Assembly (NCBI RefSeq): GCF_017599305.1
Contig: NZ_JAGFWR010000001.1
Span: 434,001-498,000, forward strand
Source: Micromonospora antibiotica
GTDB lineage: Bacteria; Actinomycetota; Actinomycetes; Mycobacteriales; Micromonosporaceae
Length of the DNA: 64,000 nucleotides
Direction of reading: 5' to 3'
The translations under genes and the position numbers were made by a program. Positions 1-7,088 of the stretch are shown here, one piece after another; within the stretch, counting starts at the first letter, position 1, and each line of letters starts with the position of its first letter. The notes under the pieces are model-generated. The model did not search any database, was not told the origin of the DNA, and worked only from the letters and a program-made list of their open reading frames with translations.

Positions 1-210
1 ACGCGTCCACGGTCGCAGACCCGTCCCGTACCGCGCGTCGGACCAACCGCCGGTCGCCCGGCGATCCCGGTCGCCCGCCCGTCGGCCACCCCGGTCCCCG
101 CACCGCAGGCACCCGCCGTGCCCGTGTCGCAGACCTCCGCCGGGTCCGCGTCGACCCTCCACGACACCACCGACCCGGACGGTACGGTGACGAACGAAGC
201 CGCAGGCTGA
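1..210 (+). CDS. 3' end of an unidentified gene (truncated by the window)
   Basis: Frame 1 is open from the first base and ends at a TGA at 208-210, giving the last 69 residues of a protein. The tail is rich in Pro, Ala, Thr and Val (segments such as PAPQAPAVPVSQTS), has no hydrophobic stretch and ends TNEAAG. This looks like a low-complexity C-terminal extension, so the function cannot be read. The next gene starts about 15 bases downstream on the same strand. That the frame is coding is inferred from its strong G/C third-position bias and from its stop lying just ahead of the next gene. Confidence 0.45.
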   Translation, partial: TRPRSQTRPVPRVGPTAGRPAIPVARPSATPVPAPQAPAVPVSQTSAGSASTLHDTTDPDGTVTNEAAG

Positions 211-225
211 GCCGCAGCGGCCCGG

Positions 226-975
226 ATGCCGTCGGTCGACCCGTCGACCACTGCGGTGTGCCGGATCGGGCACCACGGATGCGGGGGCGGAACGCTGAGT
301 ACGCGCGACGAGGGCGGCGACCGGGCCGCCCCCGACCTGGCCGACCCTGCTCCGTTCGGAGGGTCACCTGCCGCTGCCGAGCCGGTCGGGTCGGGGGCGG
401 TGGCGACCCGGGTGGCCCGGCTGGTGACCGAGGTGACCGCGCCGGCCGTGCTGGTCACCGCGCTGACCGTGGCGATCGGCTGGCACGGTGCGGGTGGGGC
501 GCGCGGACTGGCCTGGGGGCTGCTCGCCACGGTCTTCGCCGCCGGTATCCCGTTCGCGTACATCCTGGGTGGGGTGCGGCGGGGTCGACTCACCGATCAT
601 CACATCGGTCGCCGTGAGCAGCGTCGGGTGCCGTTGCTGCTCGGGCTCGCCTCGGCGGCCACCGGGCTGGCCCTGCTCGCGGCGCTCGGTGCACCGCGCC
701 CGGTGCTGGCCCTGGTCGCGGCCGGGGTGGTCGGCCTGGTGGTCGCGGTGGCGGTCAGTCACTGGTGGAAGATGTCCATCCACTCGGCGGTGGCCGCCGG
801 CACGCTGGTGGTGCTGGTGCTCACCTTCGGCCCCCGGCTGCTGCCGGCCGTGCCGCTGCTCGCCCTGGTCGGCTGGTCCCGGGTGCGGCTGCGCGACCAC
901 ACGGTCGCGCAGGTCGTGGTGGGCGCGCTGGTCGGCGGCCTGGTGGCCGGGCTGGTCTACGCGCCGCTCTCCTGA
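226..975 (+). CDS. PAP2-superfamily (phosphatidic acid phosphatase-like) membrane protein
   Basis: This 249-residue protein has a hydrophilic N-terminus of about 60 residues followed by five or six membrane segments. Residues 182-192 (KMSIHSAVAAG) match the second PAP2 motif with the catalytic-site histidine. Residues 218-233 (S-R-V-R-L-R-D-H-T-V-A-Q-V-V-V-G) match the third motif, SRx5Hx3DxxxG-like. The basic stretch near 117-135 occupies the place of motif one. Such enzymes remove phosphate from lipid phosphates at the membrane. The usual Pro-Ser-Gly-His of motif two reads Met-Ser-Ile-His, as in some actinobacterial members. The start is uncertain: no clear ribosome binding site precedes the ATG at 226, and internal GTG codons near residue 53-60 would remove the non-conserved tail. 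The protein substrate is unknown. Confidence 0.6.
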   Translation: MPSVDPSTTAVCRIGHHGCGGGTLSTRDEGGDRAAPDLADPAPFGGSPAAAEPVGSGAVATRVARLVTEVTAPAVLVTALTVAIGWHGAGGARGLAWGLLATVFAAGIPFAYILGGVRRGRLTDHHIGRREQRRVPLLLGLASAATGLALLAALGAPRPVLALVAAGVVGLVVAVAVSHWWKMSIHSAVAAGTLVVLVLTFGPRLLPAVPLLALVGWSRVRLRDHTVAQVVVGALVGGLVAGLVYAPLS

Positions 976-1260
976 GCCCCCGTGCCGCCGGGCAGACCTG
1001 GCGCAGCGCCCCAGGCCGGTCGCAGCGCCCGGCGACCAGTGCCGGTGGGACGGGTGCCGGTGGGATCGGTGCCGGGTGGTCGGTCCGGGCAGTGACGAGG
1101 TCGGGGGCGGTGATCCGGTCCGGGCGGTGACCCGGCCGGGCGGTGACGAGGTTCGGGCGGTGACGAGGTTCCGGGCAGTGACCAGGTCCGGGCGGTGACG
1201 AGGTCCGGCGGTGACGAGGTCCGGCGGTGACCCGGTCGGGGCGTGGGCCCGGCGGGCGGT
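976..1260. repeat. Convergent intergenic region holding a short tandem repeat array (about 1087-1240)
   Basis: Between the PAP2-like gene and the convergent Nudix gene lie about nine consecutive degenerate units of 15-18 bases with core GGCGGTGACGAGGTCCG. Variants carry CAGTGAC, GTGATCC or GTGACCC. A weaker run of GTGCCGGTGGGA-like units precedes it at about 1039-1080. There are no unique spacers, so it is a tandem repeat and not a CRISPR array. The array spans the 3' ends of both neighbours and may act in termination, or it may be slippage-prone neutral DNA. Confidence 0.7.
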
Positions 1261-1947
1261 TCAGGGTTCGGGGCGGAGCATGGGCGGGTGGAGCCGGGTG
1301 GCCGGGCCCCGGCGGAACAGTTGGGCAGGTCGCCCCCGGTCGCCCTCGGTGGCCCGGCCGGCGGGGCTGACGAAGCCGGGGGTGCCGGTGACCTTGCGGT
1401 GGAAGTTGCGCGGGTCCAGCCGGGTGCCCCAGACCGTCTCGTAGACGGCCCGCAGCTGGGCCACGGTGAACTCGGGCGGGCAGAAGGCGCTGGCCAGCGG
1501 GGTGTACTCCAGCTTCGCGCGGGCCCGTTCCAGGCCGTCGGCGACGATCCGGTCGTGGTCGAAGGCGAGCTGGCCGGGGGTGAGCCGGTCGACCGGCACC
1601 CACTCCGCCGAGGCGGCGTCCGAGCCGGCCACCGGGGTGGGCAGGTCGGGCAGCAGGGCCAGCCAGGCGACGGTGACCACCCGTCCGCGCGGGTCGCGGT
1701 CCGGCTGGCCGTACGTGCCGAGCTGCTCCAGGTGGCCGGCCGGCTCGGGGAGCCCGGTCTCCTCGGTCAGCTCCCGGACGGCGGCGTCGGGCAGATCCTC
1801 GTCGATGCCGACGAAGCCGCCGGGCAGCGCCCACCGGCCCTCGTCCGGTGGGATGCCCCGGCGGACCAGCAGCAGGTGCAGCGCGTCGGCGCGCACGGTG
1901 AGGACCACCAGGTCCACCGTCACGGCGAAGGGCGGGTAGTCGGTCAT
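1261..1947 (-). CDS. NrtR-like regulator: Nudix domain plus C-terminal winged helix
   Basis: The protein has 228 residues. An intact Nudix box lies at residues 44-66 (G44, E50, R58-E59, E62-E63, G65), so ADP-ribose or a related nucleotide diphosphate may be bound or hydrolysed. Residues about 150-215 (from LEYTPLASAF onward, with LRAVYETVWG and NFHRKV) match the winged-helix part of NrtR, the Nudix-related regulator of NAD metabolism. In that family the Nudix domain senses ADP-ribose and releases DNA. The ATG at 1947 is chosen because AAAGAG lies just upstream, and longer frames run through the divergent promoter. The gene is divergent from the SPFH gene across a 76-base gap with a perfect inverted repeat, so autoregulation is likely. 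It could alternatively be a plain Nudix hydrolase, but the C-terminal half argues against that. Confidence 0.8.
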   Translation of the reverse strand: MTDYPPFAVTVDLVVLTVRADALHLLLVRRGIPPDEGRWALPGGFVGIDEDLPDAAVRELTEETGLPEPAGHLEQLGTYGQPDRDPRGRVVTVAWLALLPDLPTPVAGSDAASAEWVPVDRLTPGQLAFDHDRIVADGLERARAKLEYTPLASAFCPPEFTVAQLRAVYETVWGTRLDPRNFHRKVTGTPGFVSPAGRATEGDRGRPAQLFRRGPATRLHPPMLRPEP

Positions 1948-1964
1948 CTCTTTATCACCACCTT

Positions 1965-1993
1965 GACGATAACCTATCAGAGTGGTTATCGTC
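1965..1993. promoter_or_regulatory. Operator-like inverted repeat in the nrtR-like/SPFH divergent promoter
   Basis: Perfect 10-base arms GACGATAACC and GGTTATCGTC are separated by nine bases (TATCAGAGT). On the + strand the left arm overlaps a TTGACG -35-like hexamer (1963-1968) and the right arm overlaps a TATCGT -10-like hexamer (1987-1992), spaced 18. A dimer bound here would block the SPFH promoter and sit just upstream of the regulator gene. Assigning it to the NrtR-like protein is an inference from position. Confidence 0.7.
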
Positions 1994-2023
1994 GGGTGGA
2001 CGAAAAAGAGGAAGGTGTGAGAC

Positions 2024-3133
2024 ATGGCCGACGTGACGAGGCGACTCTTCCTGCGCCACCTGCGCGGGACACCGACCAACTGGGTGCGGCTGCACGTCGA
2101 CGGGCGGGTCCGGCGGGAAGGGACCGGCCAGTCGTTCTGGTACCGACCGCTGACCGCCGTGCTGAGCGAGGTGCCGGTCGACGACCGGGAGCTGCCGCTG
2201 CTCTTCCACGCGCGTACCGGCGACTTCGCCGACATCACCGTCCAGGCCACCGTGACCTACCGGGTGGCCGACCCGACGCTGGCCGCCGCCCGGCTCGACT
2301 TCTCGATCGACCCGCGCACCGGTAAGGCCCGGTCCCGACCGCTCGACCAGGTGGCCACCCTGCTGGCCGAGCTGGCCCAGCAGCCCGCCCTGGACCTGCT
2401 CGCCCGGGTCCCGCTGGCCGAGGCGCTGACCACGATCGCGCCCATCCGGGAGGCGGTCTCCGCAGCGCTCGACACCGAGCCCCGGCTCGCCGACATCGGG
2501 GTGGCTGTGGTCAGCGCCCGGGTGGTCGCCGTCCGGCCCGAACCCGAGCTGGAACGCGCCCTGCAGACCCCCACCCGGGAGGCCGTGCAGGTGCAGGCCG
2601 ACCGGGCCACCTACGCCCGCCGGGCCCAGGCCGTCGAGCAGGAACGCGGCATCGCCGAGAACGAACTCCAGAACAAGATCGAGCTGGCCCGCCGGGAACA
2701 GCAGCTCGTCGAGCAGCACGGCGCGAACACCCGCCGCCGGGTCGAACTCGACGCCGCCGCCGAGCTGGCCACCGCCCAGGGCAAGGCGGAGCGGGAACAG
2801 GTCGCCAACGCCGCCGCCGCCGAACGGGCCCGGGTGTCCGCCACCGCCGAGGCGGACAAGGAACGGCTGCTCGCCGCCGGTGCCGCCGACAGGGAACGGG
2901 TGCTCGCCGTGGCCAAAGCCGAGACGGTACGCGCCGTCGGCGCCGCCGAGGCCGAGGCGGAGGCGGCGAAGCTGGCCACGTACGCCACCCTGCCGCCCGG
3001 GGTGCTGCAAGCCCTCACCGTCCGGGAACTCGCCGGCCAGCTCCCGCCGATCGGCCAGCTCACCGTCACCCCGGACCTGCTGGCCGACCTGCTCGGCCGG
3101 CTCACCGGCCCGACCGGAACGGTGGACCGGTGA
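2024..3133 (+). CDS. SPFH/Band 7 (prohibitin-stomatin-like) domain protein
   Basis: This is a 369-residue protein. Residues about 15-190 carry an SPFH/Band 7-type domain (VTYRVADPTLAAARLDFSID, then a VAVVSARVVAVRPEPELERAL end). Residues about 195-330 form a long Ala/Glu/Arg-rich coiled coil, as in flotillin-like proteins that oligomerise at membranes. No transmembrane segment or signal peptide is visible, so attachment would be peripheral. The ATG follows AGGAAGG by eight bases. Its stop overlaps the GTG start of the next gene (GTGA), so the two genes are translationally coupled. With an NrtR-like regulator upstream and an NAD-kinase-like gene downstream, a role in NAD(P)- or ADP-ribose-linked physiology is likely, but the mechanism is unknown. 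Confidence 0.8.
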   Translation: MADVTRRLFLRHLRGTPTNWVRLHVDGRVRREGTGQSFWYRPLTAVLSEVPVDDRELPLLFHARTGDFADITVQATVTYRVADPTLAAARLDFSIDPRTGKARSRPLDQVATLLAELAQQPALDLLARVPLAEALTTIAPIREAVSAALDTEPRLADIGVAVVSARVVAVRPEPELERALQTPTREAVQVQADRATYARRAQAVEQERGIAENELQNKIELARREQQLVEQHGANTRRRVELDAAAELATAQGKAEREQVANAAAAERARVSATAEADKERLLAAGAADRERVLAVAKAETVRAVGAAEAEAEAAKLATYATLPPGVLQALTVRELAGQLPPIGQLTVTPDLLADLLGRLTGPTGTVDR

Positions 3134-4041
3134 GCGGCACACTGACCCCCCGGGTGGTGGTGGTCCGCCGCCGCAGCGAGCTGGAGGAGTTGCTCGCCCG
3201 GCACGGCACCCGGGCGGCGGCCCAGTGGTACCTGCGCGCCCGGGGCCGGGACCTGGCCGAGGTGGTGGACCGGCACGAGGCCCTCCAGACGGCGCTGACC
3301 GCCGTCGGGGCCGCCGTACCGGCCGACTGGCGGCGTGGCACGGTCGACCGGGACGACCTGCCCCGGTTCCTGTTCGGCCCGGAGGACGTGATCGTCGCCG
3401 TCGGCCCGGACGGCCTCGTCGCCAACGTGGCGAAGTACCTCACCGGGCAACCCGTCGTCGGCGTCGACCCGGAACCGGGCCGCAACGCCGGGGTGCTGGT
3501 CCGCTGCACCGGCGACCAGGTGGCCGCCCTGCTGCCGGCGGTGGCCGCCGGGACCGCGCCGCTGCGCCACCGGGCCATGGTCCGGGCCACCCTCGACGAC
3601 GGACAGGAACTCGTCGGCCTCAACGAGGTGTACGTCGGGCACTCCTCCCACCAGTCGGCCCGCTACCTGCTCGACGTCGGCGGGGACGGCCGGCCCCGGC
3701 AGGAACGGCAGTCGTCCTCCGGGGTGGTCGTCGGCACCGGCACCGGGGCCACCGGCTGGTGCGCCTCGATCGCCCGGGACCGGTCGGCAGCCGTCCCGCC
3801 GCCCGCCCCGCAGGAGCCGGCCCTGTGCTGGTACGTGCGGGAGGCGTGGCCCTCACCGGTCACCGGGGTCGAGCTGGTCGCCGGCCGGCTCGACGGCACC
3901 GACGCGCTGGAACTGACCGCCGAGTCCGACGGTCTGGTGGCGTTCGCCGACGGGCTGGAGGCCGACCGGCTGACCCTGCGGTGGGGCCAGCGGGTACGCC
4001 TCGACGTCGCCCCCGGCCGGCTGGCCCTGGTCGAGCCGTAG
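3130..4041 (+). CDS. Divergent NAD-kinase-fold protein
   Basis: The 303-residue protein shows NAD kinase/diacylglycerol kinase fold signatures in order: VAVGPDG (about 89-95) in place of the GGDGT loop, NEVYVG (165-170) like the NEVxI segment, and GTGTGATGW (202-210) like the STPTGSTAY nucleotide loop. A beta-rich C-terminal part follows. The GGDGT loop has lost its second Gly and its Thr, so catalysis may be altered or absent. It overlaps the SPFH gene by four bases and probably works with it. Possible roles are a specialised NAD kinase or an NAD-sensing non-enzyme. A stem-loop at 4064-4087 lies just beyond the stop. Confidence 0.65.
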   Translation: MSGTLTPRVVVVRRRSELEELLARHGTRAAAQWYLRARGRDLAEVVDRHEALQTALTAVGAAVPADWRRGTVDRDDLPRFLFGPEDVIVAVGPDGLVANVAKYLTGQPVVGVDPEPGRNAGVLVRCTGDQVAALLPAVAAGTAPLRHRAMVRATLDDGQELVGLNEVYVGHSSHQSARYLLDVGGDGRPRQERQSSSGVVVGTGTGATGWCASIARDRSAAVPPPAPQEPALCWYVREAWPSPVTGVELVAGRLDGTDALELTAESDGLVAFADGLEADRLTLRWGQRVRLDVAPGRLALVEP

Positions 4042-4063
4042 ACCGGCCGGGGACGTCACGGGG

Positions 4064-4087
4064 CCACCCCGGCGCGTCGCCGGGTGG
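4064..4087. terminator. Stem-loop after the NAD-kinase-like gene
   Basis: Arms CCACCCCGGCG and CGCCGGGTGG pair with one bulged C around a CGT loop, starting 23 bases after the stop. There is no T tract, as is common in actinobacteria. It lies between convergent genes and could serve both. Confidence 0.45.
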
Positions 4088-4125
4088 TCAGCGCGTCGCC
4101 AGGCACGCAGCGCGTCGTCGGACGG

Positions 4126-5352
4126 TCAGGGGGTGTCGTCCCCCAGCCGTTGCCGGTTGGCCTCGATCCAGGCGTCCAGGGCGACCGGGTCGTCGGGGTC
4201 GATGCCGTCGGCCATCAGCTGGGCCACCGCCGCCGTCGCCGGGCTGCGCCGCTCGCCTGTCGAATAGAGCCGGGCGAACTCCGGCACCAACTCCTCGATC
4301 GCCTCGTCGGTCTGGGTGCCGGCCCGTTCGGGCAGCCCCCGCCGCCGGGCCGCGAACGCCGCCCAGGCCCGCAGCACCCGGGGCAGCAACGCCGCGTCGT
4401 CCATGTCCAGCACGGCCCGCCGGTGCACCCAGTCGAGCAGGAACAACCCGGCCACCGCCGGGCTCCAGCGCAACGGGTCGGCGTCCGGGAAGCTCGCCGA
4501 GTGGTCGAAGAGCAGCCCCAGGCAGAAGTGCAGCGAGGCCAGCTCGGCGTCGCTGTCGAGGGTGTTCAGCCCGTGTCGGGCCGCCTCGGGGGAGGACAGG
4601 AAAGCCCGGACCAGCGTGGTGCGCTCGTCGGCGCTGAGCGGCTGCGCGTCCCAGCCGGTGGTGCCGGCGCTCGGCTCGGGCAGCACCGCCAGCCGTGCCC
4701 CGACCAACGCCCGGTCGGTGGCGAGCGAACCCTCGGCGGGCAGGTCACCCAGGTCGTCGGTGATCGCCAGGTGACGACCCACCTCGCCGTGCATCCGGGC
4801 CGGGTCCTCCTCCCGGAACCAGGTCAGGTCGTCGTCGGCGCACATCTGCCGGACCTGCTCCAGGATCCGCTCGGCCGGCCCACCCACGAAGACGTCCTTG
4901 GTGATGCCGATGTTGTGGTCGACCAGTGCCACCAGGGCGTGCTCCGGCCCGCCCGACTCGTCGTCGTAGGCGAAGGTGGCCAGGTAGGAGGTCTGGTCGC
5001 CGTACACGTCGCCGTACGACCAGGTGCCGGTGAGGTGGACCCGGCCGAGCTGACCGGCCCAGGCCGGGGCCTGCGCGCCGGGGCGGACCTTCGCCGCGCC
5101 CTCGGCATCGGGCACCAGCGCGGCGAAGACCTGACGGATGGTGGTGGCGGCGGCCGTCCGGCGGCGGGAGGTGGCGGCGAGGAAACCGGAGACGAATTCC
5201 CGGACCGCCGTTTCCCGGTCGGTCTCGGCGATCGCGTAGACGCTGCCCAGCAGCGCCGTGCCGAGCATCTCGGCGTCGAGCGCGCAGTCCAGCCTGGTCA
5301 CGTCGCGGGCCGCGGAGAGCACCGCGTCGTAGGGGGTCTTTGGCGTGGCCAT
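4126..5352 (-). CDS. Conserved actinobacterial protein of unknown function
   Basis: This is a 408-residue soluble protein with no signal peptide or membrane segment. It is acidic, with scattered conserved-looking segments such as GTALLGSVYAIAETDRE, a beta-rich middle (VHLTGTWSYGDVYGDQTSYLATFAYDDE, then ALVALVDHNIG) and a helical C-terminal half ending in a DDPVALDAW segment. I do not recognise a named domain. The ATG at 5352 lies six bases after TAGGGT (5364-5359 on the minus strand), a leaderless-transcript arrangement, and no ribosome binding site is visible. It precedes no obvious partner on its strand. The gap to the upstream dynamin gene is 53 bases, so read-through from the GTPase pair is possible. 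Confidence 0.6.
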   Translation of the reverse strand: MATPKTPYDAVLSAARDVTRLDCALDAEMLGTALLGSVYAIAETDRETAVREFVSGFLAATSRRRTAAATTIRQVFAALVPDAEGAAKVRPGAQAPAWAGQLGRVHLTGTWSYGDVYGDQTSYLATFAYDDESGGPEHALVALVDHNIGITKDVFVGGPAERILEQVRQMCADDDLTWFREEDPARMHGEVGRHLAITDDLGDLPAEGSLATDRALVGARLAVLPEPSAGTTGWDAQPLSADERTTLVRAFLSSPEAARHGLNTLDSDAELASLHFCLGLLFDHSASFPDADPLRWSPAVAGLFLLDWVHRRAVLDMDDAALLPRVLRAWAAFAARRRGLPERAGTQTDEAIEELVPEFARLYSTGERRSPATAAVAQLMADGIDPDDPVALDAWIEANRQRLGDDTP

Positions 5353-5405
5353 GGCACGACCCTACGCCGCCGCGCAGCCCCGGACACCTGTGCCGGCGGC
5401 GGCGT

Positions 5406-7088
5406 TCACCGGGTGGCGTCCTGCCAGGCGCAGCGGGCGAGGGCGTACCGGTCGAGGAGGGCCCGGACGGGGATGAGGACGTATTCCGCGCCGACCCGGG
5501 AGACCGCCTCGGTGAGCCGCTGCTCGGCCCGCTGTCGGGCCCGTCGGGCCGCCCAGCGGATCACCGGCCGGGTCACCGCGGCCACCAGCAGACCGGCGAG
5601 CAGCCCACCGAGCAGGAGCACGGTCGGCAACGGTGCCTCCCCCACCCGGGGGTAGTCCAGCGCCGGCAGACCCAGGGCACGCAGCGCGTAGCCGAGCACC
5701 AGCCAGCCGAGCCCGGCCACGGCGGCGAGGGTGACCAGCCACTGGAGGGCGCCGACCAGCCGCCACCAGAACGGCCGGCGGTCCATGCCCAGGTCGGTGC
5801 CGGCGACCGCGCCGTCCAGCGCGTCCGGCAGGTCGGCCAGCCGGGACCGGGCGGCGGCGGTCACCGCGGCCGGCCAGGGTGCCGGGAGTTTCTCGCCGGA
5901 CCGGTCGCCGACGGCGCGGATGGCCAGCCCGAGGGCGGACTGCTGGGCGGCGGTCGGGTCGGGCACGGAGGTGGCCGCGAGCACGGGCTCCGCCGGGCGC
6001 TGCGGATCGGTGGTCGGGCCGGGCAGGTGCAGCCGGTGCAGCGGGTCGGGGCGCAGTTTGCGCCAGCCGCGTACCAACGGCCAGCCGGTGGCCCCGCCGG
6101 CCCGGTGCCGGTACGCCCCCTCGACCGCGGCGGCCACCGCCGGCACCCCGGCCGACTCGGCCAACGCCCGGTCCAGGGCGCGGACCGTCGCGGCGTCCGG
6201 GACGTGCCCCGGGGCTTCGACGGCGACCAGTTCGCCCAGGGCCGCCGCCACCGTGTCGGCGTCGCCGGAGAGCCGGCGCAGCGCGGCCTGCCGGTCCGAC
6301 ACCGCCCGTTCCAGCGCCTCCCGTAGCCCGGTCATCCCGTCCGGCTCGACCGCCGTGGTGGCCAGCAGCGGCACCCCGTCGAGCCCGTCGACGTCGAGCA
6401 GCCGGCGCAGGTCGGCCAGCACCCGGGGCAGCTCGGCCGGGGGCAGCCGGTCGGCCTGGTTGAGCACCACCACCGTCACCTCCCGGTGCCGGTGGAACTC
6501 GCGCAGGTAGCTGTTGTGGATCACCCGGTCGGCGTACTTCTGTGGGTCGACCACCCAGACCACCAGGTCGACCAGGCCGAGCAGCCGGTCCACCTCCAGC
6601 CGGTGGGACCGCTGCACCGAGTCGAAGTCGGGCAGGTCGAGCAGGATCAGACCGTGCAGGGCGGACTCGTCGTCGCCGTCGAGCGCGCTCTCCCGGACGA
6701 ACCGGTGCCGGGGCAGCACCCCGACCCAGTCGAGCAGCCGGTTGCCGCCGTCCAGCGGCCCCCAGACGCAGGCGTGCGCGACACCGGTGGTGGGCCGGCG
6801 CACCCCGACCGGGGAGAGTTCCATCCCGGCCAGGGAGTTGAACAGGCTGGACTTGCCGCTGCCGGTGGCGCCGGCCAACGCCACGACGGTGTGGTCCCGG
6901 GACAGCGACAACCGGGTGCCGGCCCGCTCGACCAGGGTGTGCGCGCCGACCAGCCGGGTGTCGGGCACCTCGCCGTCGACCGCGTCGAGGAACCGGCGGA
7001 TCGCGTCGAGGCGGGCCACCAGCGCGTCGGCGTCGACCCGCTGGTCACGCCGGAGCGCCTCGCGCATCCGACCGACGATGTTGGTCAC
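5406..7088 (-). CDS. dynB: Dynamin-like GTPase, DynB-type, with C-terminal membrane hairpin
   Basis: The protein has 560 residues. The GTPase motifs are GATGSGKSS (73-81), DLPDFDS (151-157), the conserved DPQKYAD (181-187) and NQAD (210-213). A helical region follows, then two hydrophobic segments in the last third (about 425-455 and 480-500), as expected for a membrane-anchored bacterial dynamin. Its start overlaps the stop of the upstream GTPase gene by four bases (ATGA), so the two are translationally coupled. From memory the sequence resembles Streptomyces DynB, which with DynA stabilises FtsZ rings in sporulation septa. A similar role at division or spore septa is inferred here. The symbol rests on resemblance and on the tandem arrangement, not on a search. 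Confidence 0.65.
   Translation of the reverse strand: MTNIVGRMREALRRDQRVDADALVARLDAIRRFLDAVDGEVPDTRLVGAHTLVERAGTRLSLSRDHTVVALAGATGSGKSSLFNSLAGMELSPVGVRRPTTGVAHACVWGPLDGGNRLLDWVGVLPRHRFVRESALDGDDESALHGLILLDLPDFDSVQRSHRLEVDRLLGLVDLVVWVVDPQKYADRVIHNSYLREFHRHREVTVVVLNQADRLPPAELPRVLADLRRLLDVDGLDGVPLLATTAVEPDGMTGLREALERAVSDRQAALRRLSGDADTVAAALGELVAVEAPGHVPDAATVRALDRALAESAGVPAVAAAVEGAYRHRAGGATGWPLVRGWRKLRPDPLHRLHLPGPTTDPQRPAEPVLAATSVPDPTAAQQSALGLAIRAVGDRSGEKLPAPWPAAVTAAARSRLADLPDALDGAVAGTDLGMDRRPFWWRLVGALQWLVTLAAVAGLGWLVLGYALRALGLPALDYPRVGEAPLPTVLLLGGLLAGLLVAAVTRPVIRWAARRARQRAEQRLTEAVSRVGAEYVLIPVRALLDRYALARCAWQDATR

Noticed and set aside
1087..1240. Possible CRISPR array
   Set aside because: Units are contiguous with no unique spacers and no cas genes; a tandem repeat.
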